A DNA stretch of 44,685 nucleotides. It comes from Actinomycetota bacterium. GTDB taxonomy: Bacteria; Actinomycetota; Actinomycetes; Mycobacteriales; Micromonosporaceae. The notes under the pieces are model-generated. The model saw nothing but the letters and a program-made list of their open reading frames with translations, did no database searches and had not been told where the DNA came from. Below, in pieces: positions 17,719-25,336 of this stretch (the stretch's first letter is position 1; each line of letters starts with the position of its first letter). Where the stretch lies: positions 85,712-130,396 of the forward strand of contig VAWN01000037.1 of the NCBI GenBank assembly GCA_005885555.1, read 5' to 3'. Position numbers and translations under genes: made by a program.

Positions 17719-17813
17719 GCCTGGGCAGAGCGTAACTCGCCGTAACCCGCCATGGGGGCTGCGGCGCTCCGAGAGCCCGGTTCCGTCCGCCTGGGTACCG
17801 CCGGTTCGCGCCG

Positions 17814-18317
17814 ATGGTGTTCACTGTTCCGGTGCGCAAGCGGGTGGCTGGGCCGGCTTCCCGGCGGGCCGTGCTCGGCGGGCTCGCCGGCGCCGCCGCG
17901 GCCGTCGCACTGGGCGGCTGCTGGCCGGCCAGGGACAAGCCCGCCGCCCGGGCGACGCCGCATCCGCTGGCGCCGGTGGTCGCCGGTACCCTCGCCATGA
18001 TCGACCGGTACCAGGCCACCATGACGGCGTACCCGGACCTGAGCACCCGGTTGGCACCCCTGCTCGCCGACCATCGCGCCAACCTTGACGCGCTGCGCAG
18101 GGCCATGGGTACCCCCAGTCCTTCGGCCACGGCCAGCGCGAGCGCCTCGGCGAGCGTCGCCCCCGACCCGGCCGGCGCCGTCGCGGCGCTGCACGCGGCG
18201 GAGCAGGCCGGCCAGGCCGGGGCGGCCGCCGCCTGCCTGGCGGCGGTGGCCGACTACGCGCCGCTGCTCGGTTCGATCGCGGCCTGCCGGGCCACTCATG
18301 TGGAGGTGCTCTCGTGA
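17814..18317 (+). CDS. Predicted exported lipoprotein (167 aa)
   Basis: Starts a divergent plus-strand pair. The N-terminus has twin arginines (ASRRAVLGGLAGAAAAVALG) running into a GGC lipobox-like site, so it is probably Tat- or Sec-exported and lipid-anchored. The mature part is helical and Ala-rich, with a Ser/Ala repeat around residues 100-115 (SPSATASASASASVAP). The pattern of spaced Glu, His and Tyr is faintly like the ferritin-like domain of the next gene. I do not recognise a named family. ATG 17814 lacks a clear Shine-Dalgarno. The DUF4439 gene follows 91 nt later. Confidence 0.7.
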   Translation: MVFTVPVRKRVAGPASRRAVLGGLAGAAAAVALGGCWPARDKPAARATPHPLAPVVAGTLAMIDRYQATMTAYPDLSTRLAPLLADHRANLDALRRAMGTPSPSATASASASASVAPDPAGAVAALHAAEQAGQAGAAAACLAAVADYAPLLGSIAACRATHVEVLS

Positions 18318-18408
18318 GCGGAGCGGGGCGCGGCGCCGTCCGGACCCAGGCGCGAAGCGCCAGCGGAGGACGGCGCACCGAGGCGCCACGCGGAGCCAGA
18401 GGTAGCTC

Positions 18409-18828
18409 GTGAGCGCGGCCACGGATGCGCTCGGCTCGGCGCTGGCGGCGGAGCACGCGGCGATCTTCGGGTACGGGGTGGTCGGCGCCCGGCTGACGGG
18501 TGCCGCGCTGGCCCAGGCGCAGCAGGCCGATGCGGCGCACCGGGACCGGCGGGATCGGCTGATCGTGCGGCTGACCAAGGTCGGCATCGAGGCGCCGGCC
18601 GCGCTGCCCGCATACGCGCTGCCCTTCCCCGTCACCGACCCGGCCAGCGCGCAGCGGCTCGCGGTGCAGCTGGAGGAACGGGCCGCGGCGATCTGGCGGG
18701 TGGCGCTCGGCCCGACCACCGGCCACGACCGGAGGCTGGCCCTGGACGCGCTGACCGACTGCGCGCTGCGGGCGGCCCGCTGGCGGCGGGCGACCGGACA
18801 GCAGCCCGGGACGGTACCCCTCCCATAG
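18409..18828 (+). CDS. DUF4439 ferritin-like domain protein
   Basis: 139-aa all-helical protein fitting the DUF4439 ferritin-like family of actinobacteria. The first helix carries ALAAEHAAIFGYGVVGARL, with the conserved Glu, His and Tyr expected of a four-helix bundle. A second helix has the pattern QQADAAHRDRRDRLI, and a third QLEERAAAIWRVAL. Whether it binds metal is unknown. GTG 18409 gives MSAATDALGSALAAEHAAIF; there is no signal peptide. The partner lipoprotein upstream suggests joint action at the cell surface, but this is inference. Confidence 0.75.
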   Translation: MSAATDALGSALAAEHAAIFGYGVVGARLTGAALAQAQQADAAHRDRRDRLIVRLTKVGIEAPAALPAYALPFPVTDPASAQRLAVQLEERAAAIWRVALGPTTGHDRRLALDALTDCALRAARWRRATGQQPGTVPLP

Positions 18829-19210
18829 GGCCGTCTCCCGGAACCGTGCCATTGGCGAACCGGGGTGCATTTTTCCCGGGCCGGCGCCCTCACTCTTATG
18901 TCGTCGGTGGCATGGGGGAGGTGGGGGAGCGGTGGAGAAGACGATGATCCGCTGGCTGGGCCCGGGTTGCGCCGGGGCCTGAGCTGGTCAAGGGGGCGCG
19001 GCGGTCGCAGGGGGTGCACGCCGCGCCCCCACCATGTCTGCCGTGATGTTCACCACGTACCGCTGTCCACAGCCGGCTCTGGGATGGGCACCCGCCGTGC
19101 GCAGCGGGTCGGAACCGTGCCGGCCACATCCGAGATTCCGAGCATGCCAAGTACTTGAGGCGCGACGCTCCCCGTGGTCGAATCGGTAGGCCGACCCAAG
19201 GAGCTGCCCC
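18829..19210. other. 382-nt gap without a convincing gene
   Basis: The longest non-coding stretch in the window. Its ORFs (for example 97 codons ending at 19158) have no codon bias or recognisable sequence. It holds a 12-bp perfect inverted repeat (18992-19030) and ends with the GntR Shine-Dalgarno AAGGAG. Confidence 0.6.
18992..19030. terminator. 12-bp inverted repeat with 15-nt loop
   Basis: GGGGGCGCGGCG (18992-19003) pairs with 19019-19030. It lies 163 nt beyond the DUF4439 stop, so it could end that transcript or be part of an unannotated RNA. No T-run follows. Confidence 0.4.
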
Positions 19211-19429
19211 ATGCCGCGGATGCCGGACTACCAAAGGATCGCGAACGACATCCGCAGCAAGATCGGCTCAGGCGAGTTGAAGCCGGGCGACCGGCTCCCG
19301 TCGATCAGCCAGCTCCAGAAGCAGTACGGGGTCTCCGCCCAGCCGGTCAAGAGCGCGCTGCTGGTCCTGCAGACCGAGGGCCTGGTCGAGGGACACCAGG
19401 GCCGGGGCGTCTTCGTCATCGACCGCTGA
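19211..19429 (+). CDS. GntR-family winged-helix regulator (DNA-binding domain only)
   Basis: 72-aa protein consisting of just the GntR winged helix: MPRMPDYQRIANDIRSKIGS, then GELKPGDRLPSISQLQKQYG, VSAQPVKSALLVLQTEGLV and the wing GHQGRGVFVI. Effector-binding domains found in most GntR proteins are absent; such short members are common in actinobacteria. ATG 19211 has AAGGAG about 6 nt upstream. The nucleotidyltransferase-fold gene begins 10 nt after the stop, so the two form an operon and may work together. Confidence 0.92.
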   Translation: MPRMPDYQRIANDIRSKIGSGELKPGDRLPSISQLQKQYGVSAQPVKSALLVLQTEGLVEGHQGRGVFVIDR

Positions 19430-19439
19430 CCGCCCTCGC

Positions 19440-20147
19440 GTGCCCGCCACTCCCCCGCCCGACAATCCGCGCTGGCAGCTCGCCGAGCGGGTGACCGATG
19501 CGGTCCGGCGCCGGTTCTCCGACCAGGTGCTCGCGATCGGGGCGCACGGCAGCCTGGCGCACGGCGACGACGCCGAGGACAGCGCGGTCGACCTGGTCGT
19601 GGTGACCTACGAACCGGGTACCGGTCCCCGGCCGGCCACCCGGCGCATCGACGGCGTGATCGTCGATCTCGGCGTGATCGGCGCGGAGGAGTACCTGGGC
19701 CATGCCCGTACCCTGTCGACCGGCTGGCCGCTGGCGGCCGACCAGTACCTGACGACGGCCGCCACGTTCGACCCGGACGGGTGGCACGAGCTGCTGCGCG
19801 ACACGCACCTCGCCCGGCTGGCCGAGGCGGGTACCGGCGAGTTCACCGCGCTGGCCCGGGAGGCCTGGTACGTGGCGTCCTCGGCGGCGGCCCGCGCGCG
19901 CCGGCTGGCCGTCTGGCACGACACCGACACCGCCCTCGTCGCGCTCTCCGACGCCCGGGTCGCCGCGGCGGTCGTCGACGGGCTGCTCACCAGGACGTAC
20001 TTCCGCGACGGGCCGGATGCCGTCCGGCGTACCGGTCTGGCCGGGGTACCGATGGGTGAGCTCACCGACCGGCTCACCGGCCAGGCGGCGGAGCTGGCCC
20101 GGCGCGGCCGGCCGGTGGACGGCGAGGTCGCCGACCTGTTCAGCTGA
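19440..20147 (+). CDS. Nucleotidyltransferase-fold protein (KNTase-like)
   Basis: 235-aa protein with the Pol-beta-type nucleotidyltransferase signature GAHGSLAHGDD (about residues 34-44), then DSAVDLVVV and the third acidic strand DGVIVDLGVIG. A helical C-terminal half (from about 110) resembles the kanamycin nucleotidyltransferase family. The usual SDxDLxVV reads SAVDLVVV here: the first catalytic Asp is Ala, so activity is doubtful. GTG 19440 follows the GntR gene by 10 nt. It might transfer AMP to a small molecule or protein, or be a degenerate binding partner; the sequence does not decide. Confidence 0.75.
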   Translation: MPATPPPDNPRWQLAERVTDAVRRRFSDQVLAIGAHGSLAHGDDAEDSAVDLVVVTYEPGTGPRPATRRIDGVIVDLGVIGAEEYLGHARTLSTGWPLAADQYLTTAATFDPDGWHELLRDTHLARLAEAGTGEFTALAREAWYVASSAAARARRLAVWHDTDTALVALSDARVAAAVVDGLLTRTYFRDGPDAVRRTGLAGVPMGELTDRLTGQAAELARRGRPVDGEVADLFS

Positions 20148-20231
20148 GCTGTTGGCGCTCGCTCCGCTCACGCTGAGCTGAGCTGTTGGCGCTCGCTCCG
20201 CTCGCGCGGCCCCGAGGCTCTTCAGGCGCCG
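20143..20231. repeat. 27-bp direct repeat and dispersed repeat copy D
   Basis: A 27-nt unit (starting GCTGAGCTGTTGG and ending GCTCCGCTC) occurs at 20143-20169 and again at 20177-20203. The second unit runs into 20188-20231, which matches 160-205. The first unit begins at the stop codon of the preceding gene. Confidence 0.7.
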
Positions 20232-20282
20232 TCTTCCCTCCTCGCTGCGCTCGTCAGTCCAGATGGCGCCCGCCTCGTGGCG

Positions 20283-21011
20283 TCAGCCGACCCCGCTGAC
20301 GCCGATCAGCTTGCCGATCAGGAACGTCAGACCGGCCGCCGCCAGGCCCAGTGCCAGCTGACGCAGGCCGCTGACGTACCACCGTTTGTTGGTGAACCGT
20401 GCCGTCAGCGCGCCGGCGACGAACAGCCCCACCCCGCCGACGAGCAGCGCCAGCCAGAGGACGGTCGCGCCGAACAGGTACGGCACCAGCGGTACCAGCG
20501 CACCGGCGGAGAAGCACAGGAACGACGAGATGGCGGCGGTCCACGGGCTCGGCTGCTCGGCCGGGTTGACGCCCAGCTCCTCCTGCGCGTGTACCCGCAG
20601 CGCCTCGTCCACGTTCTTGGACAGCTCGGCGGCGACCTCGCGGGCCAGGTGCTCCGGCAGGCCGCGCGCGATCCACATGCCGGCCAGCTCCTCGGCCTCC
20701 ACCTCCGGGTGCCGCTCCAGTTCCGCTCGCTCCTTGGCCACCTCGTGCGCCACCTGGTCGTTCTGGGTGCGCACGCTGGTGTACTCGCCCAGGCCCATCG
20801 ACACCGCGCCGGCGACCAGGCCGGCGAAGCCGGTCAGGATCACGTTGTGCACGGAGACCCCGCCGCCGCCCACGCCGGCGATCAGCGCGATGTTGGTGAC
20901 CAGGCCGTCCATGGCGCCGAACACGGCCGGCCGCAGCCAGCCGCCGGACACGTCGGCGTGGTGCCCCGAGTCGTAGGCCGCCGGCGTCTCGTCCTCCGAG
21001 GTCTCGGTCAT
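20283..21011 (-). CDS. VIT1/CCC1-family iron/manganese transporter
   Basis: 242-aa membrane protein of the vacuolar-iron-transporter family, which moves Fe2+ or Mn2+ out of the cytoplasm. Five hydrophobic segments are visible. Helix 1 has [20 protein letters not shown] with the conserved Met-Asp. Helix 2 has [12 protein letters not shown] with the conserved Glu. The long charged stretch between helices 2 and 3 (residues about 80-150) corresponds to the cytosolic metal-binding helices. Helices 3-5 close the protein. ATG 21011 overlaps the map stop as ATGA; a longer frame upstream runs through map and is spurious. Confidence 0.9.
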   Translation of the reverse strand: MTETSEDETPAAYDSGHHADVSGGWLRPAVFGAMDGLVTNIALIAGVGGGGVSVHNVILTGFAGLVAGAVSMGLGEYTSVRTQNDQVAHEVAKERAELERHPEVEAEELAGMWIARGLPEHLAREVAAELSKNVDEALRVHAQEELGVNPAEQPSPWTAAISSFLCFSAGALVPLVPYLFGATVLWLALLVGGVGLFVAGALTARFTNKRWYVSGLRQLALGLAAAGLTFLIGKLIGVSGVG

Positions 21012-21865
21012 GGGAGTGTCAGGATGTCGGCGCCGTCCTCGGTCACCACCAGGGTGTGCTCGAACTGCGCGGTCCGCCTGCGGTCCTTGGTGACCACCGT
21101 CCAGCCGTCCGGCCAGGTGTCGTAGTGGTGGGTACCGAGCGTGATCATCGGCTCGATCGTGAAGGTCATCCCGACCTCCATGACCGCGGTGAGCTGCGGG
21201 TTGTCGTAGTGCGGCACGTAGAGCCCGCTGTGGAACGTCTCGCCGATGCCGTGGCCGGTGAAGTCGCGCACCACGCCGTACCCGAACCGCTTCGCGTACG
21301 CCTCGATCACCCGGCCGATCACGTTGATCGGCCGGCCCGGCGCCACCGCCCGTACCCCGCGCATCATCGCCTCGCGGGTGCGCTCGACGAGCAGCCGCGC
21401 CTCCTCGCTCACGTTGCCGACGCAGAAGGTGGCGTCGGTGTCGCCGTGTACGCCGTCGAGGTATGCGGTCACGTCGACGTTGATGATGTCGCCGTCCTCG
21501 AGCACGGTGGAGTCCGGGATCCCGTGGCAGATCACCTCGTTGAGCGAGGTGCAGCAGGACTTCGGGAAGCCCTTGTAGCCCAGCGTGGACGGGTATGCGC
21601 CGTGGTCGACGAGGAACTCGTGCACCACCCGGTCGATCTCGTCGGTGGTCACCCCCGGCTTGCAGTGCTCGCCGGCCAGCTGGGTGGCCTGCGCGGCGAG
21701 CCGGCCGGCCACGCGCATCTTCTCGATCGTCTCGGGCGTCTGGACATGCGGCCCGTGGTACGGCCGCGGCCGCTTCTTCCCGACGTACTCCGGTCGGCGG
21801 ATGTGCGGCGGCACCTGCCGCCACGGGCCGATCGTCCCCGGGGTGAGAGCGGCGCGCACGGTCAT
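21008..21865 (-). CDS. map: Methionine aminopeptidase, type I
   Basis: Removes the initiator methionine from nascent proteins. Metal ligands are seen in [20 protein letters not shown] (two Asp), GHGIGETFH (His), TFTIEPMI (Glu) and QFEHTLVV (Glu). The N-terminal 40 residues form a Pro-rich extension ([19 protein letters not shown]) typical of actinobacterial MetAP1c. ATG 21865 is preferred over GTG 21874: TAGGGT lies 7 nt upstream, which suits a leaderless start, and the protein then begins [20 protein letters not shown]. 285 aa. Confidence 0.95.
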   Translation of the reverse strand: MTVRAALTPGTIGPWRQVPPHIRRPEYVGKKRPRPYHGPHVQTPETIEKMRVAGRLAAQATQLAGEHCKPGVTTDEIDRVVHEFLVDHGAYPSTLGYKGFPKSCCTSLNEVICHGIPDSTVLEDGDIINVDVTAYLDGVHGDTDATFCVGNVSEEARLLVERTREAMMRGVRAVAPGRPINVIGRVIEAYAKRFGYGVVRDFTGHGIGETFHSGLYVPHYDNPQLTAVMEVGMTFTIEPMITLGTHHYDTWPDGWTVVTKDRRRTAQFEHTLVVTEDGADILTLP

Positions 21866-21878
21866 GTCACCCACCCTA
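21866..21878 (-). promoter_or_regulatory. Leaderless promoter -10 for map
   Basis: TAGGGT at 21873-21878, then 7 nt and ATG on the minus strand. It would drive map and the coupled transporter gene. Confidence 0.5.
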
Positions 21879-21901
21879 TCCAGTCGGTACCGCGGGGCCA
21901 G

Positions 21902-22612
21902 CTAGGCGGCGAGGGCCTTCTGCTTGGCGGCGGCCTCGATCAGGGCGGCGATCACCCGGAAGTCGTCGGTGTCCTCCGGATGCCACTGCACGCCGAGCGC
22001 GAACGGCAGGGCCGGATCCTCGACGACCTCGATCAGCTCGTCCTCCGGGCACCAGCCGGTCGCGGTGAGCCGGCCCGGGTCCTTGACGCCCTGGTGATGA
22101 AAGGAGTTCGCGACGATCCGGTCGCCGAGGATGTCGTGCACGCGCGAACCCGGGGTCAGCTCCACGGTGTGGTGCCCGAACTTCGGCCCGCTGGCCGGCC
22201 GGTGACCGTGGTGGCCGAGCACGTCGGGCAGGTGCTGGTGCAGCCGGCCGCCGTACGCGACGGACATGAGCTGCATGCCACGGCAGATGCCCAGCAGGGG
22301 TACCCCGCGCTCGGCTGCCGCCCGTAACAGCATCAGCTCGGCCCGGTCGCGGTTCGGCTTGACCCGGGTGGCGCCGTGCGGGGTGTCGCCGTAGAGCGCC
22401 GGGTCGACGTCGGAGCCTCCGGTGAACACGATGCCGTCGACGCCGTCGAGGATCTCCGGGTCCGGGTCGTCGGGCGTGATGAGCACCGCCCGGCCACCGG
22501 TCTCGTGCACGGCGTGCACGTATGACAGCGGCAGGACCGCGGAGAACGTGTCCTGCAGGCCGAAGCGGGCATCCTCGGCATAGGTGGTCAGACCGATGAT
22601 GGGCCTCGGCAT
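21902..22612 (-). CDS. Class-I glutamine amidotransferase, gamma-glutamyl-GABA hydrolase (PuuD) type
   Basis: Peptidase C26 family. The oxyanion strand is GIVFTGGSDVDPALYGD, the nucleophile Cys is in LLGICRGMQLMSVA (about residue 103), and the His-Glu pair is in GVQWHPEDT near 215. It lacks a synthase partner domain, consistent with a stand-alone hydrolase that removes glutamate from gamma-glutamyl amines. The natural substrate is unproven; related actinobacterial proteins act in polyamine or ethanolamine use. ATG 22612 has GGGAG 8 nt upstream and beats GTG 22621, which would overlap the site. 236 aa. Confidence 0.88.
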   Translation of the reverse strand: MPRPIIGLTTYAEDARFGLQDTFSAVLPLSYVHAVHETGGRAVLITPDDPDPEILDGVDGIVFTGGSDVDPALYGDTPHGATRVKPNRDRAELMLLRAAAERGVPLLGICRGMQLMSVAYGGRLHQHLPDVLGHHGHRPASGPKFGHHTVELTPGSRVHDILGDRIVANSFHHQGVKDPGRLTATGWCPEDELIEVVEDPALPFALGVQWHPEDTDDFRVIAALIEAAAKQKALAA

Positions 22613-22671
22613 CGCGATCACACTCCCGGATCAGAGGTACCTTTCGACCCTAATCCGGTACGGCAACGCCG

Positions 22672-23175
22672 CTAAGACCGGCTCGGTTGTGGACTGGCCG
22701 CGCCGCTGCCGGCCTGGCTGTAGAACGGGCCGCCGCAGGTGGCCTGGACGAAGCCGGCCACCGGCTTGCGGTCGCCGCGCTGGGCGCCCTGGACCGCCGC
22801 GTCGACCAGCGCCCGGCCCTCCGGCCGCAGCCCGGCGGTGTACGCCGACATCGCCGTGTACCGGGGCAGCTGGGCGACGTCGCGCTGTACCCGGCCGGTG
22901 TCGCCCGGCGCGGCCGCGAGCCAGTCGCGCAGCCAGGCGCAGAGCCAGAAGTTCTGCGCCTGGTTCGACCCGGAACCGGGCACGTACCACTGCGCGGAGT
23001 TCGGCAGGTGATCCGGGAAGGCGTCCCCCGCCGGCAGGTCGAGCTGCTTCTTGGCCTGCTGGTACTCGCCGTCCACGCTCGAATACGGCGCGGACAGTTG
23101 CGGCGGCGTGTCCGGCGCCGCGCTGCCGCATCCGGCGAGCGCGAGGACGGCAACCACCGGGACGAGGGGACGCAT
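22672..23175 (-). CDS. Predicted lipoprotein, function unknown (167 aa)
   Basis: Signal peptide MRPLVPVVAVLALAGCGSAA with the lipobox LAGC, so the mature protein is membrane-anchored outside the cell. The mature region has several Trp/Tyr-rich segments (NSAQWYVPGSGSNQAQNFWL, CAWLRDWLAAAPGDTGRV) and two Cys that may form a disulphide. No named family recognised. ATG 23175 has a perfect GGAAGGAG site with 5-nt spacing, chosen over GTG 23181. That site is completely inside an 11-bp hairpin, so translation may depend on ribosomes finishing the upstream membrane-protein gene. Confidence 0.75.
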   Translation of the reverse strand: MRPLVPVVAVLALAGCGSAAPDTPPQLSAPYSSVDGEYQQAKKQLDLPAGDAFPDHLPNSAQWYVPGSGSNQAQNFWLCAWLRDWLAAAPGDTGRVQRDVAQLPRYTAMSAYTAGLRPEGRALVDAAVQGAQRGDRKPVAGFVQATCGGPFYSQAGSGAASPQPSRS

Positions 23176-23179
23176 CGAC

Positions 23180-23207
23180 ACTCCTTCCGGCCGTTACCGG
23201 AAGGAGT
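23180..23207 (-). promoter_or_regulatory. Shine-Dalgarno-sequestering hairpin
   Basis: ACTCCTTCCGG pairs perfectly with CCGGAAGGAGT (11 bp, 6-nt loop). The 3' arm holds the lipoprotein SD (GGAAGGAG), and the 5' arm begins 2 nt after the upstream TAA. Confidence 0.75.
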
Positions 23208-23209
23208 CT

Positions 23210-23737
23210 TTACTGTTCGGTGCCCGCGGTCAACAGCCGCGTCCCCGGTACCCGGGGCAGGTGCTCCGGCATCCCGGCCCGGGCCAGCCGCTCGTACACC
23301 ATGCCGCCCTGGTGGGCCAGCGCACCGACGGTGGCCGGCACGATCGGCAGTACCCAGTTGGCGACGAACCCGCCGGGCGGCAGGTTCGCGATCAGTACCG
23401 CGGCGGCCGCGCCACCGCACCCCTCCACCATCGCCCGCCAGGCCGCCCGGCCGCTGTGTACCACGGCGGCCCGCCGCGCGGCCCGGCCGGACAACTCGGG
23501 AAAGCCGCTGGCCGCCCGGAAATCGCGCCGGCCGAAGTTCGCCCCGGCGACCGCCGCGGTGACCGACAGACCGATGGTCATCGAGATCAACGCGTCGCCG
23601 CTGAGCCAGATGAGCAGTCCGCCGATCGCCAGCCCGACCGCCGCCGCCAACCCGGCCCGTACCCATTCCCGCCGGTCGCCCGGATACCAGTAGTACCGTG
23701 TGGTGCCCTCGCCGACCTGCTTGACGATCTGCCCCAT
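23210..23737 (-). CDS. Conserved membrane protein, function unknown (175 aa)
   Basis: Two hydrophobic segments lie near residues 27-46 (RAGLAAAVGLAIGGLLIWLS) and 50-66 (DALISMTIGLSVTAAVAG), with a further weak pair near 105-145 (GGAAAAVLIANLPPGGFVAN and IVPATVGALAHQGG). The first 25 residues are charged and aromatic (TTRYYWYPGDRREW) and probably cytosolic. I do not recognise the family. ATG 23737 has TACGTT exactly 6 nt upstream, a likely leaderless promoter. The stop is 2 nt from the hairpin that hides the next gene's ribosome-binding site. Confidence 0.72.
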   Translation of the reverse strand: MGQIVKQVGEGTTRYYWYPGDRREWVRAGLAAAVGLAIGGLLIWLSGDALISMTIGLSVTAAVAGANFGRRDFRAASGFPELSGRAARRAAVVHSGRAAWRAMVEGCGGAAAAVLIANLPPGGFVANWVLPIVPATVGALAHQGGMVYERLARAGMPEHLPRVPGTRLLTAGTEQ

Positions 23738-23749
23738 GCGGCCAACGTA
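23738..23749 (-). promoter_or_regulatory. Leaderless promoter -10 for the membrane-protein gene
   Basis: TACGTT (23744-23749), GGCCGC, then ATG on the minus strand. Confidence 0.5.
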
Positions 23750-23777
23750 CCGAGCGACCCGCGAGTATGAGCCGGAT

Positions 23778-24617
23778 TCAGAAAAGCACCGTGGCGAACG
23801 TGCCGACCCGCCGGAACCCGCACCGCGCGTACACCGACCGGGCCGGGTGGTTGTAGTCGTTGACGTACAGGCTCACGCTCGGCGCGGCCCGGGTGAGCGC
23901 GTCGCGGACCACGGCCGCCATGCCACGGGTACCGATGCCCCGCCCCCGCCATTCCGGCGCCACCCAGACGCCCTGTACCTGGGCGGTGTGCCGGGTCACC
24001 GCGGCGAGCTCGGCCTTGAACACGACCTTGCCGTCCACGAACCGGGCGTACATCCGCCGGCTGCGGACGAGGTCGGCGATCCGCTCCCGGTAGGCGAAGT
24101 CGCCGCCGTCGAGGGTCGGCGAGACGCCCACCTCCTCGGTGTACATCGCCACCGCGGCCGGGTACAGCGCGCCCAGTTCCCGTTCCCGGACCAGCCGGAC
24201 GTGCGGGTCGGCCGGTACCGCCGGTACCGCGGTGGTGGCGAGCAGTGGCTGGCACGGCCGCACGTCCCGCGCGCGGCCCCAGGCCGGGGCGAGCCGGGTC
24301 CACAGGTCGAGCACCGCCTCCGCGCTGCCGACCAGCGACGAGCAGGTGCGGCCGTTGAGCCCGGCCAGCTCCGCGAACGCCGCCACCGCCGCCGGGGTGG
24401 CGTGCACCGGGATCAGGTTGTTGCCCAGCCAGCACACCGACTCCAGCGCCCGGGGCGGGCCGTAACCGAACACCCGGGCGTCAGTGCGCCACCAGGCCAG
24501 CCCGTACGTGGAGATCTGCTCGGCCACCTGTACCCCGGCATACGGGTCGCGGTCGAGGAGGCGCTGTACGGAGCTGCGGTCGGAGTCGCCCAGCAGGCGG
24601 GCCGGCAGCGTGAGCAC
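23778..24617 (-). CDS. DUF4081-GNAT family N-acetyltransferase
   Basis: 279-aa protein with an N-terminal DUF4081 domain (about 1-135) and a C-terminal GNAT fold (about 140-279). The acetyl-CoA loop is VWVAPEWRGRGIGTRGMAAV, and a late motif YVNDYNHPARSVYARCGFRR completes the fold. In mycobacteria the equivalent gene (Rv2867c) stands next to ispG, rip1 and dxr, and the same neighbours occur here, except that a padR gene separates it from ispG. The substrate is unknown. GTG 24617 gives MLTLPARLLGDSDRSSVQRL. Confidence 0.88.
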   Translation of the reverse strand: MLTLPARLLGDSDRSSVQRLLDRDPYAGVQVAEQISTYGLAWWRTDARVFGYGPPRALESVCWLGNNLIPVHATPAAVAAFAELAGLNGRTCSSLVGSAEAVLDLWTRLAPAWGRARDVRPCQPLLATTAVPAVPADPHVRLVRERELGALYPAAVAMYTEEVGVSPTLDGGDFAYRERIADLVRSRRMYARFVDGKVVFKAELAAVTRHTAQVQGVWVAPEWRGRGIGTRGMAAVVRDALTRAAPSVSLYVNDYNHPARSVYARCGFRRVGTFATVLF

Positions 24618-24677
24618 GTTTCTAGCCTGCCAGAAATCCGGGCGGCCGGGGATAGCTGACCGGTGAGGCTTGCGGGC

Positions 24678-24707
24678 GATACGTTAGCGATATATCGTCA
24701 AGCTATC
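24678..24707. promoter_or_regulatory. 30-bp imperfect palindrome, probable PadR operator
   Basis: Centred between 24692 and 24693: the CGATATATCG core (24688-24697) is flanked symmetrically by TT/AA and by GATA/TATC. 11 of 15 base pairs match. It is the most AT-rich patch nearby and lies 21 nt upstream of padR, between divergent genes. Autoregulation is inferred. Confidence 0.6.
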
Positions 24708-24728
24708 AACGACAGAACGGGGGAAGTC

Positions 24729-25295
24729 ATGAGGGACTTCCGGAACATGCACGAGGAACGGATGCGGGGCTTCGGCTTCGGATGGCGTGGACCCTTCCCG
24801 CCGCACGGCCACCCGCACGGTCGGGGTCGCGGGCGCGGCCGGGAACGCAGCCGGCGCGGCAACGTCCGTGCGGCGATCCTGGCGCTGCTCACCGAGCGTC
24901 CGATGCACGGGTACGAGATGATCAAGGAGATCGACACCCGTACCGGCGGCGTGTGGAGCCCGAGCCCCGGCTCGGTGTACCCCACGCTGCAACTGCTGGA
25001 GGACGAGGGCCTGATCACCAGCGAGGAGAGCAACGGCCGCAAGCGCTTCACGCTCACCGAGGCCGGTCAGCCCGAGGCCACCGCCGCCGCGGCCGACGCG
25101 CCGTGGAACGAGTTCAGCGAGGAGACCGTCACCAGCGGCCAGGACACCCGGGAAGCCATCTTCGGCATCATGAACGCGCTGCGTCAGATCGGCTTCGAAG
25201 GCTCACCTGAGCAGTGGCAGCAGGCCGTCGCGGTACTCCAGGAAACCAAGCGCAAGCTCTACGGCATCCTCGCCAGCGCCGACACCGACGACTGA
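24729..25295 (+). CDS. PadR-family transcriptional regulator
   Basis: 188-aa regulator with the PadR winged helix at about residues 45-120: RGNVRAAILALLTERPMHGY, EMIKEIDTRTGGVWSPSPGS, VYPTLQLLEDEGLI and the wing SNGRKRFTLTEAG. A C-terminal helical dimerisation region follows. The N-terminal 40 residues are Gly/Arg/His-rich (GFGFGWRGPFPPHGHPHGRG), perhaps metal-binding; this variant is widespread in actinobacteria. ATG 24729 has GGGGGAAG just upstream; the longer frame to 24663 overlaps the palindrome. It points into ispG, with a shared terminator between. No target gene such as an ABC exporter adjoins it. Confidence 0.92.
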   Translation: MRDFRNMHEERMRGFGFGWRGPFPPHGHPHGRGRGRGRERSRRGNVRAAILALLTERPMHGYEMIKEIDTRTGGVWSPSPGSVYPTLQLLEDEGLITSEESNGRKRFTLTEAGQPEATAAAADAPWNEFSEETVTSGQDTREAIFGIMNALRQIGFEGSPEQWQQAVAVLQETKRKLYGILASADTDD

Positions 25296-25301
25296 CGGAG
25301 C

Positions 25302-25336
25302 ACCGGGGCCGGGCGGCGTCGCCGCCCGGCCCCGGT
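25302..25336. terminator. Bidirectional terminator between padR and ispG
   Basis: Perfect 16-bp stem (ACCGGGGCCGGGCGGC and its complement) with a 3-nt loop, exactly between two convergent stop codons. It lacks T-runs but is the strongest simple stem in the window. Confidence 0.8.

Noticed and set aside
18865-19158. 97-codon ORF in the large gap
   Set aside because: No Shine-Dalgarno, no GC3 pattern, and it runs through the stem-loop.
20283-21824. 513-codon reading of the VIT1 gene extended through map
   Set aside because: The added N-terminal half is map in the wrong frame; ATG 21011 overlapping the map stop gives the normal family start.
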